From Macrostomum hystrix (lineage: Eukaryota; Platyhelminthes; Macrostomidae): a stretch of DNA of 64,000 nt. Location: positions 9,124,001-9,188,000 of the forward strand of contig CATNEN010000038.1 in assembly GCA_950097015.1 (NCBI GenBank), given 5' to 3'. Below the pieces are notes generated by a model, which saw only the letters and a program-made list of their open reading frames with translations, was not told the DNA's origin and did no database searches. Positions 11,501-21,714 of this stretch are shown here, piece by piece. Position numbers and translations under genes: made by a program. Position 1 is the stretch's first letter. The number at the start of each line of letters is the position of its first letter.

Positions 11501-14343
11501 CATTACCAGTCCACCGCCTCCTGGCCGCCCGTTGTTGACATTGACGACAAGCGGAAAGTGGCCCAGCAGCAGGGCCAGCAGCCTCCGGTGCATCCAGACT
11601 CTGATGCCTACCTGGACTTCTCCATCAGCACCACCGGCCTGCTGTCCGGGGTTCGAGTCACGCACAGGGCTGCAGTGCAGCTGTGCAAGGCGGTGAAGCT
11701 GCAGTGCGAGCTCTACCCGACCAGGGAAATCGCGCTCTGCCTGGATCCCTACTCCGGCCTGTCATTCGCGCTGTGGTGCCTGTGCTCCGTGTACACCGGC
11801 CACCACACAGTGCTGCTGCCGCCAGCCGAGCTGGAGGCCTGCCCGGCCGCCTTCCTTTTGGCCGTCAGTCAGCGGGGCATCCGGGACGCCTTCTGCAGCT
11901 ACCCGGTGCTCGAGCTGTGCACCTCCCAGCTGGCCCAGCAGGTTGACTTCCTCAAGGTGAGCGCAGGTTGTCTTCTCTGTGCGAAAGTTTTTTTCGATAC
12001 ATATCGGTTATCTGTTATACAGCTGTGAAGGTGTTTTGGAGCTTTGAATGGTTTTTGAGAGGTTTGGAGTTCGAATCTCAATCCAGAGGGGTCAAAATCA
12101 TGCTTGAACTCCTTCGCCCGCAGCAAAAGCTGCAGGTCAGCCTGTCCAGTCTTCGGTCATTGATCGTTGTCGCCGAGGAGCGGCCTCGCCTGGGCCTGCT
12201 CCAGAGCTTCAGCAAACTGTTTAGTCCGCTGGGCCTCAAGGCCTCGGCCCTCAGCGCCAGCTTCGGCTGCCGTGTTAACGCCTGCATCTGCCTGCAGGGC
12301 GCTTCGTCACCGGAGTGCAGCACCGTCTATGTTGATGCGGCGGCGCTGCGCCAGGTGAGGGGATGTACAAGATGAAAGGGAGAGGTACATGTACATCTTA
12401 AGATAGAAGGGAGATGTACAAAATAAAAGAGAGATGTACAAGATGGAAGGGAGACGTAAAAGATAAAAGGGAGATTTAAACGATGGAAGGGAGATGTACA
12501 AGATGGGAGGGAGATGTACAAGATAGGAGGGAGGTGTACAAGATGGAAGGGAGGTGCACAACATGGGAGGGAGGTGTACAAGATGGGAGGGAGATGTTAA
12601 AGATGGGAGGGAGATGTACAAGATGGAAGGGAGATGTACAAGATGGGAGGGAGATGTACAAGATGGGAGGGAGATGTACAATATAGGATGGAGGTGTACA
12701 AGATGGGAGGGAGATGTACAAGATGGGAGGGAGATGTACAAGATGGAAGGGAGATGTACAAGATGGGAGGGAGATGTACAATATAGGATGGAGGTGTACA
12801 CGATGGAAGGGAGGTGTACAAGATGGGAGGGAGATGTACAAGATGGAACGTAGGTGTACAAGATGGAAGGGAGATGTACAAGATGGAAGGGAGATGTACA
12901 AGATGGGAGGGAGATGTACAAGATGGAAGGGAGATGTACAAGATGGGAGGGAGGTGTACAAGATGGAAGGGAGATGGACAAGATGGAAGGTAGAAGTACA
13001 GCAATTAACCAGCCGAGGCCCAATCGCATTGCAGGATCGGGTGCAGCTGGTGGAGCGGGGCAGCCCCGGCTCGCTGGCCCTGGCCGAGTGCGGCCAGCTG
13101 CTGTGCGGCACCCGAGTTGTGATCGCCAACCCGGAGACCAGGACTCAGTGCGCTGATTCTCACCTGGGCGAGATCTGGGTGGCCGCCGGTCACAGCGCCG
13201 CCGGCTACTGCGCGCTTCTTGGCAGCGGCATCGGCCCCAGCGGCGACTCCGACGCGGCGGCGACCGACTCCGGCAACGGCGTCAGCAACGGCAGGGATCA
13301 TTTCGACGCCTGCCTAGCGGCTGGAGGCGACACCAGCGTCAGGTACTGCCGCACCGGCTACCTAGGCTTCGTTAAGCGCACCGACCTGACGGCTGTGGAC
13401 GGATCTCGGCACGACGCCGTGTTCCTTGTCGGCGCACTGGACGAAGCCATTCAACTGCGCGGTCTGCGGTTCCATCCGGGCGACATTGAGGCCTCCGTGG
13501 TGCGCTGTCACCAAACCGTCTGCGAGTGGTGAGTGGCTGCTGGGATCCTCAGAGCACGAGAGTAAATCCCAAATATTGTCAAAACTCCCAGATCCCGAAA
13601 TGAAGCTTGAAATATCCTAGATCCTCAAATGAAGCATCAAATCTCCAAGGTTCTTAATAAGAAGCTTATCTCGCAGATCCCTAATTGGAGCTCAAAAAAC
13701 CCCAGATCCCCAATTGGAGCTCAAAATCTCCCAAATCCCTAAATGGGGCTCTAAATCTCCCGGATCCCTAAATGAAGCTCTAAATCTCCCAGATCCCCAA
13801 TTGGAGCTCAAATCTCCCAGATCCCTAAATGAAGCTCTAAATCTCCCAGATCCCCAATTGGAGCTCAAATCTCCCAGATCCCTAAATGAAGCTCTAAATC
13901 TCCCAGATCCCCAATTGGAGCTCAAATCTCCCAGATCCCTAAATGAAGCTCTAAATCTCCCAGATCCCCAATTGGAGCTCAAATCTCCCAGATCCCTAAA
14001 TGAAGCTCTAAATCTCCCGGATCCCTAAATGGGGCTCAAAATCTCTCAGATTCCAAAATCAATATCCCATTATTCAATCCAAATCCTCAGCGCCGTGTTT
14101 ACCTGGCGCTCCCTGCTGGTTGTCGTCGCCGAGCTAAACGGTAAGGAGTTCGAATCACTCGACCTGATCCCCCTAATCACGTCGTGCATCCTGGAGGATC
14201 ACCATCTTATCGCCGGCGTCATTGTGGTGTGCGATCCGCGGACAATACCGCTTAATAGCCGGGGCGAGAAGCAGCGAATGCACCTTCGCGACGGCTTCCT
14301 TGACGACAAGCTAGACCCTATCTACGTGGCCTACAATCTCTGA
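1438..14343 (+). CDS. DIP2: DIP2 (disco-interacting protein 2), 3' seven exons
   Basis: Exons: 1438-2846, 4352-5359, 10001-10264, 10724-11956, 12124-12354, 13035-13528, 14091-14343 (stop TGA). All junctions keep phase (five phase 0, the last phase 2), giving about 1630 residues. The N-terminal DMAP1-binding domain lies off the left edge. The first exon opens with an acidic Ser-rich segment and a long Gln/Ser/Ala-rich region, then the conserved KIQQLVATLARPK segment. Two adenylate-forming (ANL) domains follow, the first from about position 2390 to 10264, the second from 10724 to the end. Matches include FQWMSHVLQAVDSIHQ, LPKPR, VVAEERPR, SFGCRVN and the C terminus RMHLRDGFLDDKLDPIYVAY. In both ANL domains the phosphate-binding loop is degenerate (YAWGRDGSVRGV; ISTTGLLSGV), as in DIP2 proteins generally. 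Family roles reported elsewhere are in lipid metabolism and neurite branching. Confidence 0.95.
2925..3545. repeat. 30-bp tandem array in DIP2 intron, about 20 units
   Basis: Unit contains cacctgacctttccactagt followed by gtcattgcct. It lies in the intron 2847-4351. Each unit carries a consensus donor (cag/gtgagg) on the antisense strand. Both strands are open for about 245 codons here, with no sign of a real protein. Confidence 0.92.
3613..4318. repeat. 28-bp tandem array related to the preceding one
   Basis: Unit begins ctcacctgacctttcctctg and ends gtcataac, with a variant containing cttgagtcataccctcacgg. It shares the cacctgacctttcc core with the 30-bp array at 2925, so the two arose from one sequence. 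It runs to within about 35 bases of the exon at 4352. Confidence 0.9.
5365..5785. repeat. CTGT-rich microsatellite/minisatellite in DIP2 intron
   Basis: Runs of ctgtctgt interspersed with cagcctgtctgt and cagtcagcctgtctgtc begin a few bases after the splice donor at 5360. Every forward frame is open across it. Confidence 0.9.
5786..6405. other. Intronic unique sequence
   Basis: No gene or repeat family recognised. A short CTG run (gctgctgctgctgctgc) lies near 6030. This is within the 4.6-kb DIP2 intron. Confidence 0.4.
6410..6705 (+). mobile_element. SINE family B copy, decayed
   Basis: The tRNA-like head (cgttttgagtgttggactca, then gggagttcgattcccgac) is followed near 6640 by the family tail cccagtccatggactgaaca. 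The same head and tail occur at 22745, 35980 and 37115 in the other orientation. It is a retroposed element and not a tRNA gene, because it cannot form a complete cloverleaf. Confidence 0.7.
6712..7070 (+). mobile_element. SINE family A copy, near full length
   Basis: The head has a polymerase III A box (tggcagagcgg) and B box (aagttcgattcc). The body contains gcgcagccgcggagagaagg, gtgcaatttacgcccttgag, gagggccaacctccaaggca and acacacctgtgtgagcg, and the 3' end is an att-triplet run. Other copies lie at 15200, 28900, 34716 and 51378. Confidence 0.85.
7075..7635. other. Intronic unique sequence
   Basis: AT-rich, with no recognisable gene or element. It lies between the SINE pair and the large 35-bp array. 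Confidence 0.4.
7637..9970. repeat. 35-bp tandem array in DIP2 intron, about 66 units
   Basis: Unit begins aacaactagtgaaagtggag and continues tgactgaactagacc. Two main variants (agaccaacaac and agatcagcaac) are interspersed, giving larger duplicated blocks. The array ends about 30 bases before the exon at 10001. It is the largest array in the window apart from the one at 47322. Confidence 0.95.
10293..10585. repeat. 45-bp tandem array in DIP2 intron, about 6 units
   Basis: Unit begins gggactgactcaatcctgtt and ends acagtggtcatt. Later copies are more diverged. It occupies most of the intron 10265-10723. Confidence 0.85.
12360..12995. repeat. 20-bp tandem array in DIP2 intron, about 31 units
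   Basis: Unit gggagatgtacaagatggaa with variants. The array starts within about six bases of the donor at 12355 and stops about 40 bases before the exon at 13035, so it fills almost the whole intron. Open frames on both strands here are artefacts. Confidence 0.93.
13555..14080. repeat. 57-bp composite tandem array in the last DIP2 intron
   Basis: Each unit is two related halves, ctaaatgaagctctaaatct and ccccaattggagctcaaatc, each followed by a cccagatcc. About nine units fill the intron 13529-14090. Confidence 0.88.
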
Positions 14344-14700
14344 GTGTCTTCTCTGAGGCAATTGTTGCCCAACTAACTCCCTCAAACAAAAAGTAATTAA
14401 CTGCATTAAATTAGCTGACAATATTTAGTTTACTATTACAAGGGCACTTCTGCGCTGTTAATGTTTATTATTTGTCCTACTATTTGCCTAGCAACAATTA
14501 TTCATGCGGATAGAAATCTGGACTCGTATTATTTATTATAATTTCCTCAGTCGCTTCTTCAAGTCTTTTGTTGTTAAGCCGGCGAGCGCCTTCAATATGT
14601 TAAAAGTACACCTTCAATAGTACCTCTTAAAAGTACATTTAGTGTATGTCGCTTTGTTTAGTTAATTTTTTCTGTGTACTTACAATTTACAATTTATGTC

Positions 14701-14706
14701 AATAAA
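14701..14706 (+). terminator. DIP2 polyadenylation signal AATAAA
   Basis: A canonical hexamer lies about 360 bases after the DIP2 stop codon, implying a short AT-rich 3' UTR from 14344 to roughly 14725. It is the first clear hexamer downstream of the stop. Confidence 0.7.
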
Positions 14707-14725
14707 ATCACTGATTGCTTTCTTG

Positions 14726-15170
14726 ATAAGTTTACTCACACACACATTGATCTTTTAATTATGTATATGAATACTTAAATCGTGCTTCTAAATCATTTTG
14801 AGCAGCATAATTAGCTGAGCATAGATTTATGATAGTTTGCATAAACAAACTTTTTGCTTCTTTTGCTTGCCATATTATTCGAGTGTTTTCTCTCTGCCTG
14901 TACCCCACTGTATAATATTATGCGCTGGTGCATTCTGAGCACCTCTGATTATACTCCTGAGTTAGATAAGATTTCTAATATTTAATTTATTGCTGATATC
15001 GATTTTTAACCTGTGGCGCTGCATTCGATGCCCGCCCACAACTACTCGCACTGCAATGTCAGTAGTGCGTTGCGAGCTTACACACAAAATGCACGCTTGC
15101 ATGGTCTTTCTGGTTTAATGAGCTTCATTTACAGTTACCGCTGGGACATTGCTGACTAAAATAGAGGTCG
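14726..15170. other. Intergenic region between convergent genes
   Basis: AT-rich, with no gene or element recognised. It separates the 3' end of DIP2 from the 3' end of the minus-strand CRIB gene. Confidence 0.4.
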
Positions 15171-15199
15171 GGAGTTCGAATCTGAGCCCTCTTGATCCC

Positions 15200-15512
15200 T
15201 CCTAATGATGATAATAATAATAGCAAGAGGGCTGTCGGGAATTCTGTTCATTTCACTGACTCTTGAGCACACACGCACACAGATAACGTACGCAGGTACA
15301 CGCTCACACAGGTGTGTACAACTGCACTGACCTTCTCTCAGTGCACTCACTGGGCCTCGGAGGTTGGCCCTCAAAGGACGTAAATTGCACGACAAGCCCC
15401 CAAGCCTTCTCTCCGCGGCTGCGCCCCAAAGGACTGTGGCCTCGCAGTGGAATCGAGCTCAGGGACCTTAACGCGTTCAAGCAAACGCGTTAACCGCTCT
15501 GCCACTCACCCT
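15200..15512 (-). mobile_element. SINE family A copy
   Basis: Minus orientation, with the head (cgttaaccgctctgccact) at the right end and an att-type tail on the left. It shares the body block ccgcggagagaagg and the paired cacacag motifs with the other family A copies. Confidence 0.82.
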
Positions 15513-15614
15513 TGATCCTTTACCACAACTCCAAATTATCTTAACAACAAACGAAAATACGAGCTACGTTTAAAAATAGTATAATTATTGTCCAATCGCA
15601 TGCATTCGTATGTG

Positions 15615-15620
15615 TTTATT
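15615..15620 (-). terminator. Polyadenylation signal of the CRIB gene
   Basis: TTTATT on the plus strand reads AATAAA on the minus strand. It lies about 170 bases past the stop at 15789. Confidence 0.55.
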
Positions 15621-15788
15621 AGTGAACGTGAAGGTATATGCAATCTTACTTCCCTATTTTGTCCTAGACACTGTAGGCGCCAACACATAATTTCTTTCCT
15701 TCCTCCTACTCATGATCACAGCCTCAATCGTTGCTAAATGTGCGAATTACAAATGCTTGGCAACCAAGGCCTGTATCGCTTGTTGGCT

Positions 15789-16939
15789 CTAAATGTCCAT
15801 GTATTCTTCGCTGTCGCTGTCATCGTCGCGGACGAAGCTGCGCTGCTGGCGCCAACCGACGCCGCCTCCGGTAGCAGTTTGCACAGTTTGCTCGCCCGGT
15901 GCCGGGTCGGGCTGACCGCTCGACTGTGCCTGCTGACTGCCCGCGGGCGACTCCGCAGACGTGTGGACGCTGGAGTCCAAGCCGAGGGCCGTGAGATCCA
16001 TCTGGCGTAGCTCCTCGTCCATCATGGTGAAGACTGCGGTCAGGAGCGCCGGGTTGCGTTGGAACTCCGGCCAGTCGGTCAGGCTGTTGCGCTGGAGCCG
16101 CTCCCGCCAGTGCGGCGGCATGTTGACGAATCTTCGGCTGCAGTGGTCAAACCAGACGACTGGCGGCGGCCGCTCCTGCTGCTGTGCCTCGACACGTTGA
16201 CAGCGTGACTGGCGGGAGTCCAGGGCCGTGCGATTCAGCTGGAGGATTTGAGGATGCCAGATGGCTTAGTAATCAAATCCTACACAGGCTTAGAGATCTC
16301 ATTCTGGCAAGCATACATGCAACTTGTACTCTCGACAAAGTCAGTACGAGTACTGCAACACGCGAGTCATAATGAAATGCAATTCTTGATTGATTCCTGA
16401 GCACAAACTCGCACAGGTGTGCGCACCTGCCCTGACATGGTCTCATTGGTGCAAATTCAGTAAGGAACGACTTTAACCTGAGGGAGGTTGTGACTGAAAC
16501 ATTTTACAATGGTCCAGATTTAAAGGCTCCTCACCGAGCTCCAACGTGCCGACGAGTCGGCCTCGGCAATTTGATCCTTCGGTCGGCCGCTGGGCGACAA
16601 AGTCGATGACGACCCAGCGCCATCGGCCTGCCGTTGGTTCGTCTTCTCGGGGACTGTCGGCAAGGAGAGCATCGAGCTGGCTGGCAGAGATGCGAATGAC
16701 GTCACAGGCTTTGCCTCGGGCAGGGTGAGCTGCAGGCGACTCCGAAACTCAGGCAGCCACTTGTCGGGGACGCCCAAGAAGTTGCCGGATAGCGAGTCGT
16801 AGCTGACGTGCAGGGTTCGCTTCACGAGCTGCGGCGTTGAGATTCTGTGCTCGGAGCCTCGGCCACAGGTGTCCAAGGGTAGCCAGCTGGCCACGGCTTG
16901 TCTCGCTCTCTCGAGGCGCTCTCTAATATCTTTGGGCAT
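15789..16939 (-). CDS. Two-CRIB protein related to the PAK regulatory region, no kinase
   Basis: Two exons, 16535-16939 and 15789-16181, join in phase 0 to give 265 residues. The start ATG at 16939 is preceded in frame by TAG three codons upstream. Exon 1 holds a CRIB/p21-binding motif near residues 33-60 (ISTPQLVKRTLHVSYD, SGNFLGVPDKW), the motif that binds GTP-loaded Cdc42/Rac. Exon 2 holds a second, weaker match (VVWFD, FVNMPPHW) followed by RLQRNSLTDW and NPALLTAVF, which resembles the segment after the CRIB in PAK kinases that forms the autoinhibitory domain. The C terminus is acidic (DDDSDSEEYMDI). No kinase domain is seen before the stop or polyadenylation signal. The exon 2 acceptor is a CAGCAGCAG run, so its exact start may vary by one codon. 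Function as a Cdc42/Rac effector or PAK modulator is inference. Confidence 0.72.
16385..16450 (-). mobile_element. SINE family A fragment
   Basis: ttcctgagcacaaactcgca followed by caggtgtgcgcacctgccct matches the family A 3' body. It lies in the intron of the two-CRIB gene. Confidence 0.5.
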
Positions 16940-17756
16940 TCCTTGCTAGCAGAGCTTTTGTAGCAGATTTCTGTTATTAGCCAGCCCGTTCTGATCCAGC
17001 TGGCCTGTGTCACCCGCCTGCGCTGTACTCAACTCAGACAATGGAACTGCAAAAGCGAGTTCAGCCGAGAATAGGAAAAAATTCAAATTTACTGTAAAAA
17101 GAGCCCGCGTTCAGCTCTCTTGAGTTGTTCGCTCTCTGCGATTCTGCAGCTGCAGCTGCGCAGTCTGGCCTGGAATTGTCTTGACACGAAATCTCTCTTT
17201 CCTGCTTTCTGTCTGCCCCTATCTTAGCTGGTTCGGGTTAATAAATTCTGACTGGCAGAACATGCAGATGGCTATAGTTCTGTCTACTGGGGTCCACTGG
17301 GCTTAACCATACAGGACTAGAACCAATGAAAACGGCTCAATTAGCATGCTAGGTCAGTGCATGTTGTGCAGGTCTTTAGTCATAATTTTTGCTATGCTAA
17401 TTTGTTATTTAACTCATTAACAGTGCATTGACCTGTGGCTATTTCATAGACATATTCCCAGTATATGACTTATCCGCTCTTATCCAATGAAATTATTTCC
17501 AGAATCACAAAACACCGGCATCGTCGAGATATTCAACGATTCTCTTGGGGTCGTCAGATAGCCAATTTAAGGAAAAGCGACTGTAGAAAGCACAGCAGTC
17601 GTTGCAAGCTCATATTGTTTGGTAATCTGGTGACAGCGCTTCACTGTAGTTGCGATTTTGTTTGAAAAATTGCTTAAATTAGAAGCGAAAAGTTTCTAAG
17701 AACAGCCCAGAACAGATCAACTTTGAAACAGCCATCTATGGTATGCTGTGCTTTTG
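16940..17756. other. Upstream region of the two-CRIB gene
   Basis: A possible trans- or cis-splice acceptor (ctctgctag on the minus strand) lies just before the start codon. A CTGCAG-rich palindromic patch (ctgcagctgcagctgcgcag) is near 17145. No further gene is recognised. Confidence 0.35.
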
Positions 17757-17762
17757 TTTATT
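17757..17762 (-). terminator. Polyadenylation signal of the ParB/Srx-like gene
   Basis: TTTATT on the plus strand reads AATAAA on the minus strand, about 165 bases past the stop at 17926. Confidence 0.55.
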
Positions 17763-17925
17763 TAAAGCAACAACCTCACTATAAAGCCACTCTTTCCTGA
17801 ACAATTTCCTATGCTTTAACACAGCGATTAGAAGCAAGAGATTTACTGTATCAGATTGCAGCTAGCCTACTTCAAGTAGTCTTATGGGAGCAGGCTGAAA
17901 ACTATTGACATGATTAAAATACTTG

Positions 17926-20900
17926 TCACAGCAGCGCTTGGAACTCTGGGTATTGGGGCTCTAGATCAAGCTCAGGGTTAGAAGTTTGAGTCGACTGCTG
18001 CTTTGGCTGCTGCTGCTCTTGCTCACGGCTAGCTGAATGGCCATCTATCTCCTGCTCATTTCTAGCTGCAAATGACGGTTGGGAAAATAATGGCAATTCA
18101 TTAGAGAATGTCCATGGCATTATCTCACTGCCCAATATATTTCATTCTCTCACCTTGACCCAAGTCTCACCGTCAACTCTCTCACCTTGACCCAAGTCTC
18201 ACCGTCAACTCTCTCACCTTGACCCAAGTCTCACCGTCAACTCTCTCACCTTGACCCAAGTCTCACCGTCAACTCTCTCACCTTGACCCAAGTCTCACCG
18301 TCAACTCTCTCACCTTGACCCAAGTCTCACCGTCAACTCTCTCACCTTGACCCAAGTCTCACCGTCAACTCTCTCACCTAAAAGTCGCCCAGTAACGCCA
18401 CTCGACTCATCCGCCGCCGTCGCCCCAGTTGCCGTTGCGGCTCCGCACGACGACGATGCGACGCGTCGCCTACGTCGCTGCCAGCGTCGCCGAAGTCGAC
18501 CGCGTCCTGCCGCCTCGAGCGACTCGCATTCGCTGCAAAAGCTGCCCGAAGCTGAACAGTGGTCTTCGCTGTCGCTGTCATCCTCGCCGATGTTGGTGTC
18601 ACTGCTGCTGCCGCTGCTGCTGCTGCTGCTAGGACTGCTACTGCTGCTGATGCTGCTGCTGTTGCTGTTACTTGCGCACTTCAGGCTGTTTCCAGCTTTG
18701 TTACCTGCTGATTTGAAATCGGAAAAATTTAAACATGCTTTCCTAAACACCTGAGTAGTCTATCCAAACACCTGAGTAGTCTATCCAAACACCTGAGTAG
18801 TCTATCCAAACGCCTGAGTAGTCTATCCAAACACCTGAGTAGTCTATCCAAACGCCTGAGTAGTCTATCCAAACACCTGAGTAGTCTATCCAAACACCTG
18901 AGTAGTCTATCCAAACGCCTGAGTAGTCTATCCAAACACCTGAGTAGTCTATCCAAACGCCTGAGTAGTCTATCCAAACGCCTGAGTAGTCTATCCAAAC
19001 ACCTGAGTAGTCTATCCAAACACCTGAGTAGTCTATCCAAACACCTGAGTAGTCTATCCAAACGCCTGAGTAGTCTATCCAAACACCTGAGTAGTCTATC
19101 CAAACACCTGAGTAGTCTATCCAAACACCTGAGTAGTCTATCCAAACACCTGAGTAGTCTATCCAAACGCCTAAGTAGTCTATCCAAACACCTGAGTAGT
19201 CTATCCAAACGCCTGAGTAGTCTATCCAAACACCTGAGTAGTCTATCCAAACACCTGAGTAGTCTATCCAAACACCTGAGTAGTCTATCCAAACGCCTGA
19301 GTAGTCTATCCAAACACCTGAGTAGTCTATCCAAACGCCTGAGTAGTCTATCCAAACACCTGAGTAGTCTATCCAAACGCCTGAGTAGTCTATCCAAACA
19401 CCTGAGTAGTCTATCCAAACGCCTGAGTAGTCTATCCAAACACCTGAGTAGTCTATCCAAACGCCTGAGTAGTCTATCCAAACGCCTGAGTAGTCTATCC
19501 AAACACCTGAGTAGTCTATCCAAACGCCTGAGTAGTCTATCCAAACGCCTGAGTAGTCTATCCAAACACCTGAGTAGTCTATCCAAACGCCTGAGTAGTC
19601 TATCCAAACACCTGAGTAGTCTATCCAAACGCCTGAGTAGTCTATCCAAACACCTGAGTAGTCTATCCAGACACCTGAGTAGTCTATCCAAACGCCTGAG
19701 TAGTCTATCCAAACGCCTGAGTAGTCTATCCAAACACCTGAGTAGTCTATCCAAACACCTGAGTAGTCTATCCAAACACCTGAGTAGTCTATCCAGACAC
19801 CTGAGTAGTCTATCCAAACGCCTGAGTAGTCTATACAAAGCGAGTATTAAACGAAATATGTAAATCGATGACTTAAGTTCAGATTTCACAGTAAAGTAAT
19901 GTAGTCACAGTGTCACAAAACAGACTGCTTATGCCTTTATTAGGTGCTGTTTATGAGTTTCGGAAATAGAGCTATATCCCTCGGGGCGGGGAACGTCTGT
20001 CAGCGCCGGTCTCTAGGATAAACAACTATCCCCTATCCAAGTAGCAGATCGAGCTCAGATTCCCAGTTTTTTTGGGGACGAGTTGGTTATGAGGAATGAG
20101 GAAGAATTTTCCTTGCTCATCAATCCCAATTATCTGGAGAGAGAAGTGCGAAGCATGAGAAAAAGAACAGATACTGTTCTGAAGCTTGAATGATGGACAC
20201 CTTGTTTTCGTGAACGTGTGTTTTTATGACAGAATTAGCTAGGGTGGGTGTCTCGAATCCCCGATCCATGGACTGAAAATTTGTACACAACTTATCGATA
20301 TAGCTGCGGCTGTGACAAAGATTGAACATCTGATCTAACGTAGGTCATAACCACAGCGACAAGGATGCCAAAAATGTTTGGAAAAACCTGGAGAATCAGA
20401 TCCTAATTTATTTACATCCAACTATATTCAGGAGAAAATGAGCTTCTTCGATACCTTTTTTACAACCGTCAGCGACACACAATATACACCTGTCAGCCAA
20501 TCAGAGACACCCAATATACACCTGTCAGCCAATCAGAGACACCCAATGTACACCTGTCAGCCAATCAGAGACACCCAATGTACACCTGTCAGCCAATCAG
20601 AGACACCCAATATACACCTGTCAGCCAATCAGAGACACCCAATGTACACCTGTCAGAGAATCAGAGACACCCAATGTACACCTGTCACAGAATCAGAGAC
20701 ACCCAATGTACACCTGTCACAGAATCAGAGACACCCAATGTACACCTGTCAGAGAATCAGAGACACCCAATGTACACCTGTCAGCCAATCAGAGACACCC
20801 AATATACACCTGTCAGCCAATCAGCGACACCCAATGTACACCTGTCAGAGAATCAGAGACACCCAATGTACACCTGTCAGAGAATCAGAGACACCCAATG

Positions 20901-21683
20901 TACACCTGTCAGCCAATCAGCGACATGAAGTCAGCGTGGCTTGCAGAGAGAAAAGATTTTTAGAGCAGGCCAAGCCTAGCTCTCTCAATAAATACAAGTT
21001 TATTTTCCAGCCTGACTAGGCTGACCAATCAGACGCTACCTCTGGGCGTGCACGCGCTCCAGAGTACGCACATGCGCGAGTACACTCCGAGAGAGAGAAA
21101 GAGAGAAATAGCACCCTCAATCCCCCACTCTGCACTGAAAGCGAAACGCAGTCACCACACCCAACCTGTCAGACGATTAGCAATACCCAGTGTACACCTG
21201 TCAGCCAATCAGCGACACCCAACCTGTCAGACGATTAGCAACACCCAGTGTACACCTGTCAGCCAATCAGCGTCACCCAACCTGTCAGCCAATCAGCGAC
21301 ACCCAACCTGTCAGCCAATCAGCGAAAACCAATGTACACCTGTCCGAAAGCTCACCACCGAGGATCTGACTGGTCAGACATTCAGGGAGCATCCTGGCGG
21401 GGCAGACAACAACGCGAACTCGTCGACAGCGTCCGTTTCGCTGCATGTGCTGGCAAATGGCAAGGTGCAGGCTGTTTAGAGCGAACCAGCGACCGTTCTG
21501 GCGAACCACCTGCAGCTTGGGATAGCCGGAGTCGTGGCTGAGCAGGCGTCGGGAATATTCCGCTAGATCAATGTCGTTTAGTCGACGCCGGCAGTCTTCG
21601 TCAGCGTCCGCAGTCAGCCGTGAGATGTAGCTGATCTCCGAAGGGTTCAGGAAGGTCGCCCGGCCTGTGCTTCCCGAAGCCAT
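17926..21683 (-). CDS. ParB/sulfiredoxin-like protein with Ser-rich and Arg-rich C-terminal half
   Basis: Three exons, 21356-21683, 18378-18704 and 17926-18065, join in consistent phase (1,1) to give 264 residues ending PEYQ-like at PQYPEFQALL. ATG at 21683 is the start. The N-terminal 110 residues contain FLNPSEISYISR, YPKLQVVRQNGRWFALN and RRVRVVVCPARMLPE. From memory this layout (SEI..., VVR.NG..., L.ICQ, RVRV) resembles small metazoan proteins with a ParB/sulfiredoxin-like fold; that assignment is inference. Exon 2 encodes a long Ser run, an acidic stretch (GEDDSDSEDH) and an Arg-rich stretch (RGRLRRRWQRRRRR), suggesting a nucleic-acid-binding or nuclear tail. Exon 3 is Gln-rich. Both introns carry tandem arrays whose sense strand is rich in splice-site-like motifs. 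The junctions are phase-tested only and could change with transcript data. Confidence 0.6.
18147..18377 (-). repeat. 32-bp array that repeats the splice donor of exon 2
   Basis: On the minus strand the intron starts gtgagagagttgacggtgag and then acttgggtcaag, and this 32-base unit repeats about seven times directly from the splice junction. Every unit therefore offers a new caag/gtgaga donor and a second cg/gtgaga. Confidence 0.9.
18748..19838. repeat. 21-bp tandem array, about 52 units
   Basis: Unit cacctgagtagtctatccaa plus one a, with an a/g change (cacctg or cgcctg) as the main variant. It is in the first intron of the ParB/Srx-like gene. On the sense strand each unit reads ctactcag/gtgttt, an acceptor abutting a donor. 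The 386-codon minus-strand frame through it is an artefact. Confidence 0.94.
19840..20470. other. Intronic unique sequence
   Basis: No recognisable gene or element. It separates the 21-bp and 32-bp arrays of the same intron. Confidence 0.35.
20473..20930. repeat. 32-bp tandem array, about 14 units
   Basis: Unit begins aatcagagacacccaatgta and ends cacctgtcagcc, with gcc/aga/aca variants. On the minus (gene sense) strand each unit carries ctgacag/gtgtac. Confidence 0.92.
21163..21345. repeat. Diverged extension of the 32-bp array
   Basis: The same caatcagcgacacccaa and gtgtacacctgtcag blocks recur with acctgtcagacgattagcaa spliced between them. It ends about ten bases before the exon 1 donor of the ParB/Srx-like gene. 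Confidence 0.8.
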
Positions 21684-21714
21684 CGGATCTGGCTCTGAGT
21701 TGATTGATCGACTG

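Noticed and set aside
18729-19889. 386-codon RLDRLLRC repeat protein on the minus strand
   Set aside because: It is the 21-bp intron array of the ParB/Srx-like gene. The period is a multiple of three and lacks stops.
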